Shown here: positions 1 to 10,899 of the stretch, one piece after another | How positions within the stretch are numbered: position 1 is the first letter of the stretch | Layout: every line of letters starts with the position of its first letter | Assembly (NCBI RefSeq): GCF_041146795.1 | Contig: NC_135187.1 | Location: 19,688,056-19,752,055, forward strand | Origin: Maylandia zebra | Taxonomy: Eukaryota > Chordata > Actinopteri > Cichliformes > Cichlidae | Length of the DNA: 64,000 nt | Direction: 5' to 3' | Program-made: the position numbers and the translations under genes | The notes under the pieces: generated by a model | What the model saw: the letters and a program-made list of their open reading frames with translations, nothing else | Told to the model about the DNA's origin: nothing | Database searches by the model: none

Positions 1-2469
1 AGAGGACGTGTTCGGGGAGCTGTTTGTTCAGGCTGGAGAATTTGCCGGCAGGGTGAGCTCGCTTGGAGAAAGAGTGGATCGCCTGCAGGTTAAAGTCACC
101 CAGCTGGACCCCAAAGAAGAGGAGGGTATGTACTTGCACATTTTACTGTTAACGTTACTACTTATACTGGTATCAGTGTAGAGTATTGGTTTGAAACCTC
201 CTTTGCAGAGAATCTAATGAACACAATACATGTTTAAAACATTGCCGGTCTGTTTCTCTCAGTTTCTTTGCATGGAATCACTGCAAAGAAGGCTTTTAAA
301 AGCAGTCTGACCCAGGACCAGCAGCTCTTCACCAGGCCATCTCTGCCAATGCCTGTACAAGACACTTACACGACCTGCGATCCTCCTCCACCGCTCAACC
401 AGCTCAGCGTATACCGGTAAGATGCTGCACAGGCCAAGCTCATATTTACCCACTGCAGCAGCTCCAGCAGTGAATAACAAGAACACGTGCAAGCACATGT
501 GCCCATATGGAAACACACATGCATGGGAGATTCTTGTAATGTGCATTATTTAAGCTTACCCCTGTTACATGTGCTTCTTATCAAGGAGAGGGTCTCGGAG
601 GTGTCTGGGCAGTATTAGGTTTGATTTAAGGAGGCTCAGTCTAACACGAATGGCAGTTTTACACTAGAAAACGCATAGTACGCCGTTACAAAATCCTAGA
701 GAATTATGGTGTCGACGCCATAGTTTTCCCTGTTGTTTTGTTTTTAGTGTGTAACCTCTTTAAGTCCAGGCAGTTTTGGGGTTTTAATTCTGGCAGCTGT
801 TTGACAAGCCACACTTGTTGCTTTTGCTGTTAAATAACCCACCAATCAATTGATTGTGGAAAGATATTCTGTGGGAAATAACCCCAGAGGGCAGTATGGC
901 GGTGTCGTGGTTAGCACCATTGCCTGGGTTCTCTCCAGCTGCTCCGGCTTCCTCCCACAGTCAAAAGACATGCATTTCATGTTAATTGTTGATTACGAAT
1001 CAACTGTGGGTGTGAATGTGGGTGTGAATGTGACTGTGAATCGTTGTCTCTCTGCGGGAGCCCTGATTGGCAACCTGTCCAGGGTGTACACTGCCTTTTG
1101 CTGTGTAGTAGTTGGGATAGGCTCCAGCCTAGATAAGTGGGGGAAAAAAGGGACGGATGGATGCATGTAAAGCGTCTTTAGTCACAAGCTAAGATATCTG
1201 TGAGTGTAGATCATTTACAAGGCACGATATGTCATCTGAAGTGTGAATAATCAGAAGGCAGATGAGAGTGAGAGGGTGATCTCTGCGTAATTACCTCGGC
1301 AATGTTAAATGTAATGTGTAGAGCTGTTCCTGGTTTGAATGTAAATGTGGTGATAATTTGACTCGGATCATTCTTTACGGACAATGATTTATCCGTGCGG
1401 TGTGATCTGGATGTGACTAAAGACATTAATGTATTTTTAGTGAAGTTTTCTTTTAAAAAGGGAAGTTTACTGGCGTCTTAAGACTAACACACATGCCAGA
1501 TAACCATCTTTTAACTAACACTGTTTTTTTTTTTTTCATACTTGTAAGATGGCACATTGTGCAACTGATACCTAGAAATAATTATTAATGTCTGTAAATT
1601 GTTGTCTACAGAGACGACGGGAGGGAGGCCCTAAAGTTTTACACCGATTCCTCCTACTTCTTTGACCTGTGGAAGGAGAAGATGCTGCAGGACACCAAGG
1701 ACATCATGAAGGAGAAACGCAAGCACAGAGTGAGACTCCTAAACACCCTCATATGCACAAAGACATGAGTCATTACACAAGTAAAAGCAATCTACAATTA
1801 GTCACATCACATGAAAATGTTCGAATCCAGTGCTAATCTTGCACTTTTTAAACCGTCTCCTTAATGAGCAGAAGGAAAAGAAAGACCATCTGAACCAACG
1901 GACCCTCAATCCTCGAAAGATCAAGACCAGAAAGGATGAATGGGAACGGCGTAAGATGGGAGAGGAGTTTGTTGTACCAAAGTCTGACTTGATGTAAGTT
2001 TTCTGAGATGCCTCCTTTTTGTTTATCAGTCATTAACACTGACCAGGAATCAAAAGAACAAAAACCATCAAAGTCGAATTATAGTAAAATAATATCTTCA
2101 CAATAGTCCATCACAAAACATCAATCATTTTCATCCAGCGTCATCCACAAGGCTGCAGTGGCTCTGAGCCCTGACATACCCAGTAGGCTTTAATGTGGAT
2201 TTCAAGCATCTTATAAATCATTTAATTAATACAATAAAAATCTATTGTTTCTCTTTACAAAGTAAAATAACAGATGAGACATTATTTTGCTCATTCTTTC
2301 CCCTTTTATCACTGGATCTGTACACAGTGGTTTGGATGGTATGTCCTGTCAGAAAATGTTCTCGGGGGGGTTGGGTGTAGAGCTGGCCGTCATTGGAAAA
2401 TTGCAGTAAACAAATGTGTGAGTCACACTGGGCCCTGTTCTTGATGGTACTAATACTGTTGCATACTTT

Positions 2470-2553
<84 letters not shown>

Positions 2554-5500
2554 TTAATTTTAATATATATTATAATTAAAAGAATGAATACAACAGATAT
2601 ATGTGCACAAATTAGTTAATAGTACCCATTATAATAACATCAAAGAGTCCTAAATTCCTCGTTTTGGATTATATTCTTTTTACCAAAATGGGAAGTTTTG
2701 CTGATTCAGCTCCTGCAGTGTTTCATCAGCCTCACAGCAGGCCTGATAAGGAGAAAAAGTCCGATTTCCTGACAAGCTGTATAGGTGAAGAACAAGCTAT
2801 TCTCTCTCAACACTTTGTGTAACAATCTGTTTCTGCTGCTTTAAAATGCGTTTGGCACGTCTATGAAATTGTTATAAATGCGCATAAACAGATGCGGCCT
2901 GAGCACAAAATGCTAGTCACGTCCGTGTTTCTTATTATTTGTTACTTGTGGTCTGGTTTATTTTTGGGCTCACAGCGATGTCTCATTTCTTATAAGGAAT
3001 TCTTCTGAGGGCCTGAATGGAAGTATTGGATCTGGGGAGGGCTTCAACTCTGAAAGCCTTGAGCTTAGCACAAACTCCTATGCTTATGATCCTGGCTCGC
3101 CTCCTCCTCCTCCCGGTCCCGATGAATTGCCTCCTCCGCCTCCGGACATGGCGTAAGTACTGTAACATCATACATACCGGCCCACACATGCTCCACACAT
3201 TGCACCACCACCCGTGCAAACATGTAGTGAAAGTACAGCTACACTGAAATCCTATACGCGCCTTCTGAGCTGAAGCTAAACGGATTATAGTCTTTGACTT
3301 TGTGATTCTTTAATGAATAGGAGCTGCTCTGGAAGCAGCTGCACACAAATTGCAGGTTAATGGAGGGAAGTGAAGGCTCCATTATGCCGTTTATATTATC
3401 CTTTATACCTCCAACTTCCTCTCCATCACTTACAGGTATGGTAACGATGGAGCACCCACCCAGAAGCGTGTCAGCATGCTGAGTCCAAGCCACCCTCCCC
3501 CAGCTCCCCCCAATGCTTCTTCCCCGAACAACTCCCGCCCAAGTCTCTCTCCTCCCCCTGCACCTCCTCCCCCTCCTCCACCTTCTGGTTTTGGGATTCC
3601 CCCACCTCCCTCTGGCTTTGACACCCCACCTTCTCCCCCTCCCTTCTTCTCCTCTTCCGCTCCACCTGCTCCCCCTCCTCCCCCATCTATGTCCGCCATC
3701 CCTCCTCCACCACCTATGCCTGCAGGCGGGGGTCCACCGCCACCACCTCCTCCACCGCCTCCCCCCGGTCCTCCTCCACCACCTTTCGAAAGTTCTGCTC
3801 CTCGTCCGCCACCTTCTGGCGGGGTAACAGCCTGTTCTGCTCCCAAACCTCAGCCAGAGCCCGTCAGTGACGCTCGCAGTGACCTGCTGCAGGCCATCCG
3901 ACAAGGTAAAGCACCGCAGGAACACCTCGGGCCTCATGGGCCGGACCAAAGTGTCAAACATGGGAAACAAATAAAACATGCAACACATAGCAAACATACA
4001 TATATAACGAACCATGAAGAATTAACTTGTAGGCGTTCTTGTGTCGCAAACTTTAATTTGTGTCAGAATCAAGATATAAAAGATCAGACTTATCTTTTAT
4101 CACGGGAGAACAGGGCCCCTTCACCAAAGTAATGAAAACATGAAGAGACAACAGCAGTGGCATCTAAATAAAGCATCATCTGTTCCTCCTCACATCAGGC
4201 CTCATCTCCTAAATTGAAGTCAGGGCTGTAAATCAGGAAAAAGTGCAAAAACATGCTTATTTATTCCTGGTATTTTCAAAATTACTTCTTGGCAGGAGAT
4301 TAGACATGCAGCCCTCTCATCTTCAAACAGCTGACATGGTTAAAGAGTTTTAAAAAGCACACTTTCCCTCTGAACAAAACACTCCAGAGTTGTTGTTTTT
4401 GTCCTACAACAGCCACCGTAGCTTAATTCATGCACTTGAATTGGGAAATGTGAGAAAATAGATATCAGTTGACTGCAATCCACTGACATCTAGCAGTGAG
4501 ATATGCACACCCTTTTCTTTTAACACCACTATTGTTCTAAAACGTGATTATCAGTGCTAGTTTCTCAGATAAAGATTTAAGCACTAACACAATACTTGAA
4601 CTACCAAAGAGTAAAGAAGATATATGCTCTGCGTTTGTGCACACTGACATGTCACCATTTACTTTGTCTGTGCATTCCCTTACTTGCGAAACATTTACAA
4701 AGCAGATTGGAGAAAAAAAAATTGAATCCTGCAATGTTTACTACTTAATTTGGTCCCTGCTGCCTGCCGCTGTTTTTTGACACATTTTTACTCCCAGCTG
4801 TCAGTGAGTGAAACAGTGTGATACGTTTGAGCAGGAGTATAAACAAAGTGGCATGCATTAAAAAAAAACAAAACGGGGACCTACAAACCGTGAACTCATG
4901 TTCAAGAAGCCAGTTTGAGATGATTTGAGCTTTGTGACATGATGTGTTACACTCTGGTCATGAACATGGACATGGTCAGCAACAGTACTTGGCTAGACTG
5001 TGCTGAATAACGATCGGCTGGTAATTACGGGCCCAAAGTCGGAAATCAAAACTCAGACCAGGAAACATTTCTTCAGTGTTTTAAGCCCTAGAGATGGTTG
5101 TTTGGGGAAATCCCAGTAAATCAGCAGTTTCTGAAGTACTCTGGCATCAACAGCTGTGCCACATAAATGTTTTTTGGTTACGGTCATGTGATTGGCTAAT
5201 GAGACATTTACATTAACAGCAGGTGAATAAAGTGGCTATTTTGAGCGTTTTAACCATTAATTTGAATCAAGGCTGCTGACAAGAAAAGTCCTTCAAAACC
5301 CTGAATGGTTTGTTTGGGTTTTTTTGGGTTTGTTTTTTGTTTTCTCCACTCGGCAGTGAGTATTTTCTCCACAACATGTTGCGGCTTACATAAATAAGTG
5401 TGATGTCCTTGACTCCTCCAGCTCTGCAGTCAAACTGATACTCCCTCTTCACAACCATACGGTTCTCATCATCCTGTGATACATACAAAATGATATGCTA

Positions 5501-6134
5501 ATCATGTGTTATTGTTGAGCTTTATGAGCGGTTTATCTTAAACTAGTTGATTTGTTGTAGACTTTAACGCTGCAGTCAACTCCCACTCGCCTCAAACCAT
5601 TATCTGGAAACAGTATGTCTCTGTATCAGCACAGCAGGGAAGAGGGCAGAGGAGGAAATGAATTATGCCACTGAGCTGTAATTAATTAAGTCCAAGGACC
5701 TTAGGTAACACGTTCAGCTTTTAAAAAGACAATGTGTGCTGGTCTCGAATGATATTAAATACTTAAAAACTGCATTTTAAGTATTGAGTATGTGGACTCT
5801 TTCCTTCAAGTGCCATACATGATTTGTGACTACTATCTGCCAGCTCCCTGATTACCCTGATAGTCAGTGATGACAGCGTTTTTCTATGAATGACCTAAAT
5901 AATGACAGAGTTAAGCTGGATAAAGATTACTCAGATGTTGAACACGCCTTTAAACCGTTTAACACGCTTTCAGGTTTCAACCTGCGGAAGGTGGAGGAAC
6001 AGCGGGAGCAGGAGAAGAGGGATCACTTCGGCAACGATGTGGCCGCCATCCTGTCGCGCCGTATCGCCGTGGAGTGCAGCGACAGCGAGGACGACTCCTC
6101 CGAGTTCGGAGAGGACGATGACTGGTCCGATTGA
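1..6134 (+). CDS. wasf2: WAVE2 (WASP-family verprolin-homologous protein 2), 3' part
   Basis: WAVE2 is a subunit of the WAVE regulatory complex that activates Arp2/3 downstream of Rac at the cell edge. Seven exons are readable: 1-125 (cut by the window edge), 263-416, 1612-1729, 1872-1993, 2997-3152, 3436-3905 and 5974-6134 (stop TGA), giving about 434 residues. The first exons encode the WAVE homology domain ([28 protein letters not shown]) and the basic segment (KEKRKHRKEKK). Exon 3436-3905 is a long polyproline stretch ending in the WH2 motif ([13 protein letters not shown]), and the last exon continues it with LRKV and then the central and acidic parts, ending DDDWSD. The intron at 3906-5973 splits the WH2 motif. 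About 65 N-terminal residues lie upstream of the window if length matches human WASF2 (498 aa). WASF1/WASF3 are the alternatives; the gpr3-cd164l2-sytl1 neighbourhood favours WASF2. Confidence 0.95.
886..1168 (+). repeat. Teleost SINE-like dispersed repeat in a wasf2 intron
   Basis: The intron contains phrases typical of a common fish interspersed repeat: GTGGTTAGCACCATTGCCT, then GGCTTCCTCCCACAGTC, then AAAGACATGCAT, a run of GTGTGAATGTG units, CTGTCCAGGGTGTACACTG, GGATAGGCTCCAGCC and a GGATGGATG tail. The order is that of a forward-oriented copy. An internal piece before the CTCTCC segment appears deleted. A 106-codon open frame across it (850-1170) has no protein character and is incidental. 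Family name not assigned. Confidence 0.7.
2479..2550. repeat. (GT)n microsatellite in a wasf2 intron
   Basis: About 36 uninterrupted GT units preceded by a short (AT)n run and followed by a T tract. It lies in the intron 1994-2996; nothing else was recognised in that intron. Confidence 0.98.
4885..5236 (-). mobile_element. Tc1-like transposon remnant, antisense, in the last wasf2 intron
   Basis: Reading from low to high coordinate, the sequence follows the reverse strand of an abundant fish Tc1-like element: a segment antisense to the transposase around GTTCAAGAAGCCAGT and TTTGAGCTTTGTGACATG, GGACATGGTCAGCAACA, GGGCCCAAAGT, then CCCTAGAGATGGTTGT and CAGCAGTTTCTGAA (antisense of the DNA-binding domain), GTGATTGGCTAATGAGA and a terminus AATAAAGTGG. 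The central transposase part is deleted, so it is a dead copy. The same family recurs in the opposite orientation at 54016-54620. The rest of the intron (3906-4884 and 5237-5973) shows nothing I recognise. Confidence 0.75.
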
Positions 6135-7400
6135 TCGCCATCCTTTTTCCTCTCACTACCGTGTGCGTGTTTGTGTCTGTCTGTGTGTGTGTGGTTGTTT
6201 GTTTGTTTTCTTCCTCAGTCTTAGAAAACACCTGTGTATTCCCATTCAGATTCCAGCCTTCAAGTACAAACAGCACAGAGGTCTGTGTATTTTTTGTGTG
6301 AAAGCTGGTCACTTTGAGAGGACGTGTGCATGTTGTATTTGCTTGTGACCAATTTCAAATCACATTCCTCGATCCGGTCACGTATATATTCAAAATAATT
6401 TATGTCAGAATTATAAATGGAGCGAGCGTGTCTGGTTTTGTCCTAGTTTGCCATTAATTCTCATTGGATGACACACGGCTGTTATTGATGCAAGAGCGCT
6501 ATGTGATGTGAGGCACGTCTCTCCTGAGCGCGTGCCTAAATGCATCACCTCCGCCTCTCTCTGCGTGTCTGTTACAGTCAGGTATCCTTTGCTGAGGGCT
6601 TAAAGCCTGGTTTTTAGTGGCTGTGGTGCATTATGGCAACAGATAATAGAGAGTAAAATCGAACACAAGCACACACACACGTGCAACAGCTTCAGTTCAC
6701 AGTAGTTATATGTATCGATGGAAAGACAAGCTTCTTCATAGATTATGTGATACGGATGTAAAGTTTATATCTATGGATTATTAATTCAATCACTTTAAAT
6801 CCCAAAGCACAGTTTTTATTACATTTTGTATTTTGTCTTCTCACTTTTTCTTTGTTTTTTAAGTGGTTTCATGAGAACCTTTGTCTTGTGGTTGTAGCTC
6901 ATAAACAAACTCAGTAATTAATTATTCAGTGAGATAAGGAGAGAGGTATTGGCTGATGTCAGACACCAGGAGTGTTAGAGAAGTTTGCCATACTTAACAT
7001 ATGCAGAAATTAACATTAATAACTTGATTTTTATTTTTAATGTTATTTTTTTAGCTAATGTATTTTACTTTTCTTATGTTTTTCTTCCTGCAATTGTATT
7101 CTGAGATTTTCTGGGGATCAACTAGAATTTGTTGCTTTAATCACAGTGCCTTTTTATACTGAATTTCAGTGTCTGTGCCTTAATTTGGTTAGCAATACAG
7201 GTTCCTGTCAGCTTTCTCCAAAACTATGATGATGAGTCCAATGAACTGACTGTTTAATGTGGACCACTTTTTTTTTTTAAAGTGCCTTTTCTTTTAAGTC
7301 TGTCTGTGTTAATGCACCATGACACGGCATGCTTAGCCAAAGATCTGCTTCTCCTGCCTTAAATTTCCAAATGATTAGTTCGTTCAATAAAGAGAGTGAA
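6135..7400 (+). other. wasf2: wasf2 3' UTR with poly(A) signal
   Basis: No coding sequence follows the stop at 6132-6134. A canonical AATAAA at 7386-7391 is followed about 25-40 bases later by a GT-rich element (TTGGTGTGTGTG), the usual arrangement of a vertebrate cleavage site. The predicted 3' UTR is therefore about 1.27 kb. Confidence 0.7.
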
Positions 7401-7844
7401 TTTCACTGACTGTTCAGTGTTTGGTGTGTGTGCTATGATGTCTTAAGTGAGAGGTTAAACCTTGAAGGAGGAGAAAAAAAAGCTCTGCTCAGGCTTCCAG
7501 TGACTCATCCTCTTTATGTCTTTGCTGGACACCTTTCATAGCCCTCGGTGCCGCGTGCGTAGAGAGTGTGAAAACGAACTGACTGCAGAAATTTTCAGAA
7601 AACTGGTAGGAGGAGAGAGAAACCTCTTGCATAATCGCCGCATTCTCATGCCACGGCTGCTTCAAGGATGCAGTGGGTGCTCCAGGACGGTAATAACATC
7701 GCCCATTGCTTCGAACACGAAATAATTTAAGATACAGGAACAGCAGCAGCGGTCCGAGTTAAAGAGTGAGAGATGGAAAGAGACAAGCACTAAAAGCCCT
7801 GCTAGCAGTGAAGAAGGATGACGTCACTTGGTAGAAAAAAATCA
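7401..7844. other. Intergenic region between the convergent wasf2 and gpr3 3' ends
   Basis: No gene is supported here. A 69-codon open frame at 7516-7725 has no recognisable family and no splice context. Confidence 0.5.
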
Positions 7845-7850
7845 TTTATT
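7845..7850 (-). promoter_or_regulatory. gpr3: Candidate poly(A) signal of gpr3
   Basis: TTTATT on the + strand reads AATAAA on the gene strand, about 600 bases beyond the gpr3 stop. The intervening sequence has no open coding frame of note. It is the nearest canonical signal I found; an earlier noncanonical site cannot be excluded. Confidence 0.45.
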
Positions 7851-8445
7851 CACCAGTATAAAATATTCATTTTTTAAAAAAAAAAAATTTTTTAAAAATG
7901 GTTGTGCAACTCGAACATACTGTCAGTATGTTTCAAAGTGCCTTTAACAACATGTGCAAAATATACTCTCAACATTATAGAACATGTTGCTTTGCAGACA
8001 TTCAAGTAAATGAACTCAGGCTTTGGATCACATGTCATTACACTGTGAAAGGCTTCTATTTATAATCTCTCCAATCCTGTTGTAAAGTGCCGATACTCAT
8101 CAAGTCTGTTTTATATATATATATTTATATATGTATAATACACATATAGTATTTCTGTGATTGTTTTCTTCTGGGAATCCAGTGAAGCTACAGTTGACTG
8201 AGAATGAGGTACACAGCACAAACAGTATCTTTTGTCCCAAGATGGCCACCAGCCAGGACAGCTCAGTACATTCTGATTTGTAGAAACACTTTTATCTCTG
8301 AAAAGTGCTGCCTGCGTGTGTGGGAGTATACATGTGTCAGAGTCCAAGTGACAGTCAGTGCAGCAATGAGTGTATTTTGGCACACAAACGGTGATATGTC
8401 TGGCATAGATCTTATGTTGGGTTGAGTCTGCTGAGGTTTGGCAGT

Positions 8446-9441
8446 TTACACATCAACAGGGTAGTGTATGTGTGTGCTGTGCGAGTATCTGTGTGGGCAG
8501 CAGGCGTGGAGCAGCACCTTGCGAATGTCTTTGTGTCTCAGGCTGTAGAGAATGGGGTTTAGTAGGGAGCTGCCTGCAGCTGGCACCAAGGTGGCATAGG
8601 TGTACAGAGGAGGGCTGGACGCATCTCCCAGCAGCCCCCAGAGGGAGAAGGGCATCCAGCAGCCCACAAACACACTGAGGACCAGGAGCAACCTAGAGAA
8701 ACCTCTCCCGCTGCCGTGCTTGCTTGCATATGACTGATTGGAAGGGAGGAAATGCCTTTGGGTAGCGATGGCATGGGCATGCCGCCTAGCAACACGGCAG
8801 ATCCCAGCGTACAATTGCAGGGTTACCATTACAACCACTAGGAAGCCCCCACACAGCAGCGATAGATATGTCCGGGTCAGAGGTCGTGCTACAGAACAGG
8901 AATTTGGGTCTTCAAGACAGTGCCATCCCATTGCTGGCCCCGCCCCAATCATGCATGCACCCAACCAGACCAGCAGCAGGAGGATGGCGGCTCTCCGCCG
9001 TGACTGGCCTGAGCCGTAGGTGAGGGCGTGGCTCAGAGACAGATACCTGTCCAGGGCAACACCCATTAGGCTACAGAGGGAGGCAGTCAGTGATGTCACC
9101 AGTAGTCCTGAGGTCAGCAGTTCTGACCAATCACTGGGCTCCACACAGAACATGAAGAGGAAGTGCAGAATCAGCGCCACACCAGCCAGAAGATCAGCCA
9201 TACCAAGGCTGGCAAGCAGCAGGAAGACAGGGGCACGAAGAGATGAGGTGGCCAGGATTGTGATGACTACGATGGCATTCTCAGTCGCAATGAGGGTCCC
9301 TGAAACACAGAGGGCCACGCCCCACGCTGTGAGAGGTGGGAGTTCATAAGCAGATGACTTTCCCAGTTGGTCTGATGGGATGATGGGCTCTGCACCTGAG
9401 GATTCAGAATCCCAGCCCAAGTCTGTGGCGTTCAGGATCAT
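8446..9441 (-). CDS. gpr3: G-protein coupled receptor 3 (constitutive Gs-coupled orphan receptor)
   Basis: A single-exon rhodopsin-family GPCR of 331 residues, close to human GPR3 (330). The GPR3/6/12 group couples constitutively to Gs and raises cAMP; GPR3 keeps oocytes in meiotic arrest and is expressed in brain. Visible marks: an N-terminal glycosylation site (N4-A-T), seven hydrophobic segments, DRY at the end of TM3 (ALDRYLSLSHA), CWMP in TM6, NPILY in TM7 and a Cys-Cys pair after TM7 (HACCPH) suited to palmitoylation. The ATG at 9441 is preceded on the gene strand by a good splice acceptor (CTCTCTCCTTTAG, exon from 9471), so translation starts 30 bases into exon 2. Sequence alone separates GPR3 poorly from GPR6/GPR12; position between wasf2 and cd164l2 decides for GPR3. 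Confidence 0.93.
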   Translation of the reverse strand: MILNATDLGWDSESSGAEPIIPSDQLGKSSAYELPPLTAWGVALCVSGTLIATENAIVVITILATSSLRAPVFLLLASLGMADLLAGVALILHFLFMFCVEPSDWSELLTSGLLVTSLTASLCSLMGVALDRYLSLSHALTYGSGQSRRRAAILLLLVWLGACMIGAGPAMGWHCLEDPNSCSVARPLTRTYLSLLCGGFLVVVMVTLQLYAGICRVARRHAHAIATQRHFLPSNQSYASKHGSGRGFSRLLLVLSVFVGCWMPFSLWGLLGDASSPPLYTYATLVPAAGSSLLNPILYSLRHKDIRKVLLHACCPHRYSHSTHIHYPVDV

Positions 9442-9471
9442 TGTTTGGTTCAGCAGTCACACCAATAAAAC

Positions 9472-10555
9472 CTAAAGGAGAGAGAAAAAATTGAGAAATA
9501 CGTTACTATCAGAAAGATGAGTCACTACCACAGCTCCCACATGTCCATCGAACAGCATTTCCAGAAACAGAAGCTGGTGTGGTTTGAGCCACAGGATGCA
9601 GGCTGTAGCATCACACAGAGCAGAAGAGCACTTGATGTGCTAATGCGCTGCTTCAAATGCTATAATCTTGTAATCCAACACGGCTGAGCTATTGAGAAAC
9701 CATCCTACCACTATAAGACCTTCAGATGTTGTGTTCTCCTGCTCTTTGTGATATCATTACCTGCTCCATTTTGGGAAAACAACACAAAAAACTACTTTCC
9801 AATAGCTATGTAGAAAAAAGGTAGTTTTGAAAGCCCATATAAGGTTTTATTTCTTTAAAAATTATCACTTTTTTTCAATTTTTTTTAACAGTTACCCAAA
9901 TCTATGTGTTTGTATTTTGGGACGTCACGAGATTCATCTCGTGACTGGAAGTCTTGTGGGAAGGAGCGAAACTTCCAGTCAACCAACAGGCTATGTATTT
10001 TGAATGATTTGGGATAGATATATAATATTTAATTAATCACCAGGCTAACACGTGACTGTAAAAGGTGGGCTCTCATTTGCTGCCCACTGAAAAGAATGAA
10101 TGAACGGCATCATTTTAAAATAGGATTACAGTTTAAGGCATATGTGCGCGTGGCTATATGTAAACTCGATTTATTATGTAAGCCACAGTCTGGGTTTTCC
10201 TCGTGATGCCGCACAGCAGAGGCGCAGAACCTCGAATAAATTCTACGTGCAACATGCATGCACGAGAAAATCTGCGCGGTAAGGATCTTATCAGTTATCT
10301 GCTCGCACACATGAAAACAAACTGGACGTCCTGCAGGAACGTTATAAGCGCATTATTTCTGCGCTCCTCGGGCACTGAGTCCCCCCCTACCCCGCGCTCT
10401 TTCTCCGTTCCCACAGTGAGGAGGTATATCCCACCTCCTGACGCAGGGGACCCTTAAGTATCATACAAATGCGGGTTCACTGCACCGTAGAGCGTGCCCC
10501 CCAACACATGCACGTACCGAGACACGTTTACGAGCATGTACTAAATTCCTCTCAC
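9472..10555 (-). other. gpr3: gpr3 leader intron
   Basis: Bounded on the gene strand by donor AAG|GTGAG (exon ends 10556) and acceptor TTTAG|G (exon starts 9471). It holds a pair of short inverted repeats (9924-9980, listed separately) and otherwise nothing recognised. Confidence 0.55.
9924..9980. repeat. Two overlapping short inverted repeats
   Basis: GTCACGAGA (9924-9932) and TCTCGTGAC (9937-9945) form a perfect 9-bp stem with a 4-base loop. GACTGGAAGT (9943-9952), sharing three bases with the first stem, pairs perfectly with ACTTCCAGTC (9971-9980). The two hairpins are therefore mutually adjacent and partly exclusive. Confidence 0.8.
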
Positions 10556-10700
10556 CTTATTTAAACGAGTCAGTCCTCTGAGGGAGTCACACTGATTTTT
10601 TTCTCTCTTTCTCCTGTAAGATCCAGCACAGGTGATGGAGCCGAGGTGAGGCTGTTCGCGGTAAGGCTCGACAGCAGGTTTAAATACCGACGGTTCCCGT
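10556..10700 (-). other. gpr3: Predicted noncoding first exon of gpr3
   Basis: The 3' border is a consensus donor on the gene strand (ATAAG|GTGAG at 10556). The exon precedes the coding exon and contains no start codon that joins the receptor frame. The transcription start is not determinable; a TATA-like TATTTAAA sits at 10680-10687 on the gene strand, so the true start may lie downstream of it, near 10650, or further upstream if that motif is not used. Confidence 0.5.
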
Positions 10701-10885
10701 GTAGACACAGCTCCGCGTTCCCGTCTTCACCAAAGTTGCGCCAAACTCTCACCTGGCGTCGCTTGCATCTCTCCTTCTTCAAGCTCGCCGAATCGCTCAC
10801 TGGAGGCAGAATGAATGTTCTTGCGCGCGGGCTCATCCACAAGAGTCTGTCTGACGTCAGTGACTGGGAGCCTCGACCAATCAAG
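10679..10885 (-). promoter_or_regulatory. gpr3: gpr3 promoter region with full CRE and CCAAT box
   Basis: The region is GC-rich compared with its surroundings. It has a perfect palindromic cAMP response element TGACGTCA at 10852-10859, a CCAAT box reading + strand at 10877-10881 (ATTGG on the gene strand) and CpG-rich stretches (TTGCGCGCGGGC). It lies immediately upstream of the predicted leader exon. Promoter function is inferred from position and motifs. Confidence 0.55.
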
Positions 10886-10899
10886 GGACGGCGCCAGGG

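Noticed and set aside
850-1170. 106-codon + strand open frame
   Set aside because: Lies on the SINE-like repeat in a wasf2 intron; translation of repeat phrases.
3430-3846. Long - strand open frame rich in glycine
   Set aside because: It is the exact antisense of the proline codons in the wasf2 polyproline exon; CCN repeats read as GGN on the other strand. The + strand frame has splice sites and WH2 continuity.
3239-4015. 258-codon - strand open frame (Arg/Trp-rich)
   Set aside because: Another antisense shadow of the same proline-rich exon, crossing its splice sites, with codon-shift composition and no domain.
8738-9349. + strand open frames opposite gpr3
   Set aside because: Shadows of the receptor gene, which has all family motifs on the - strand.
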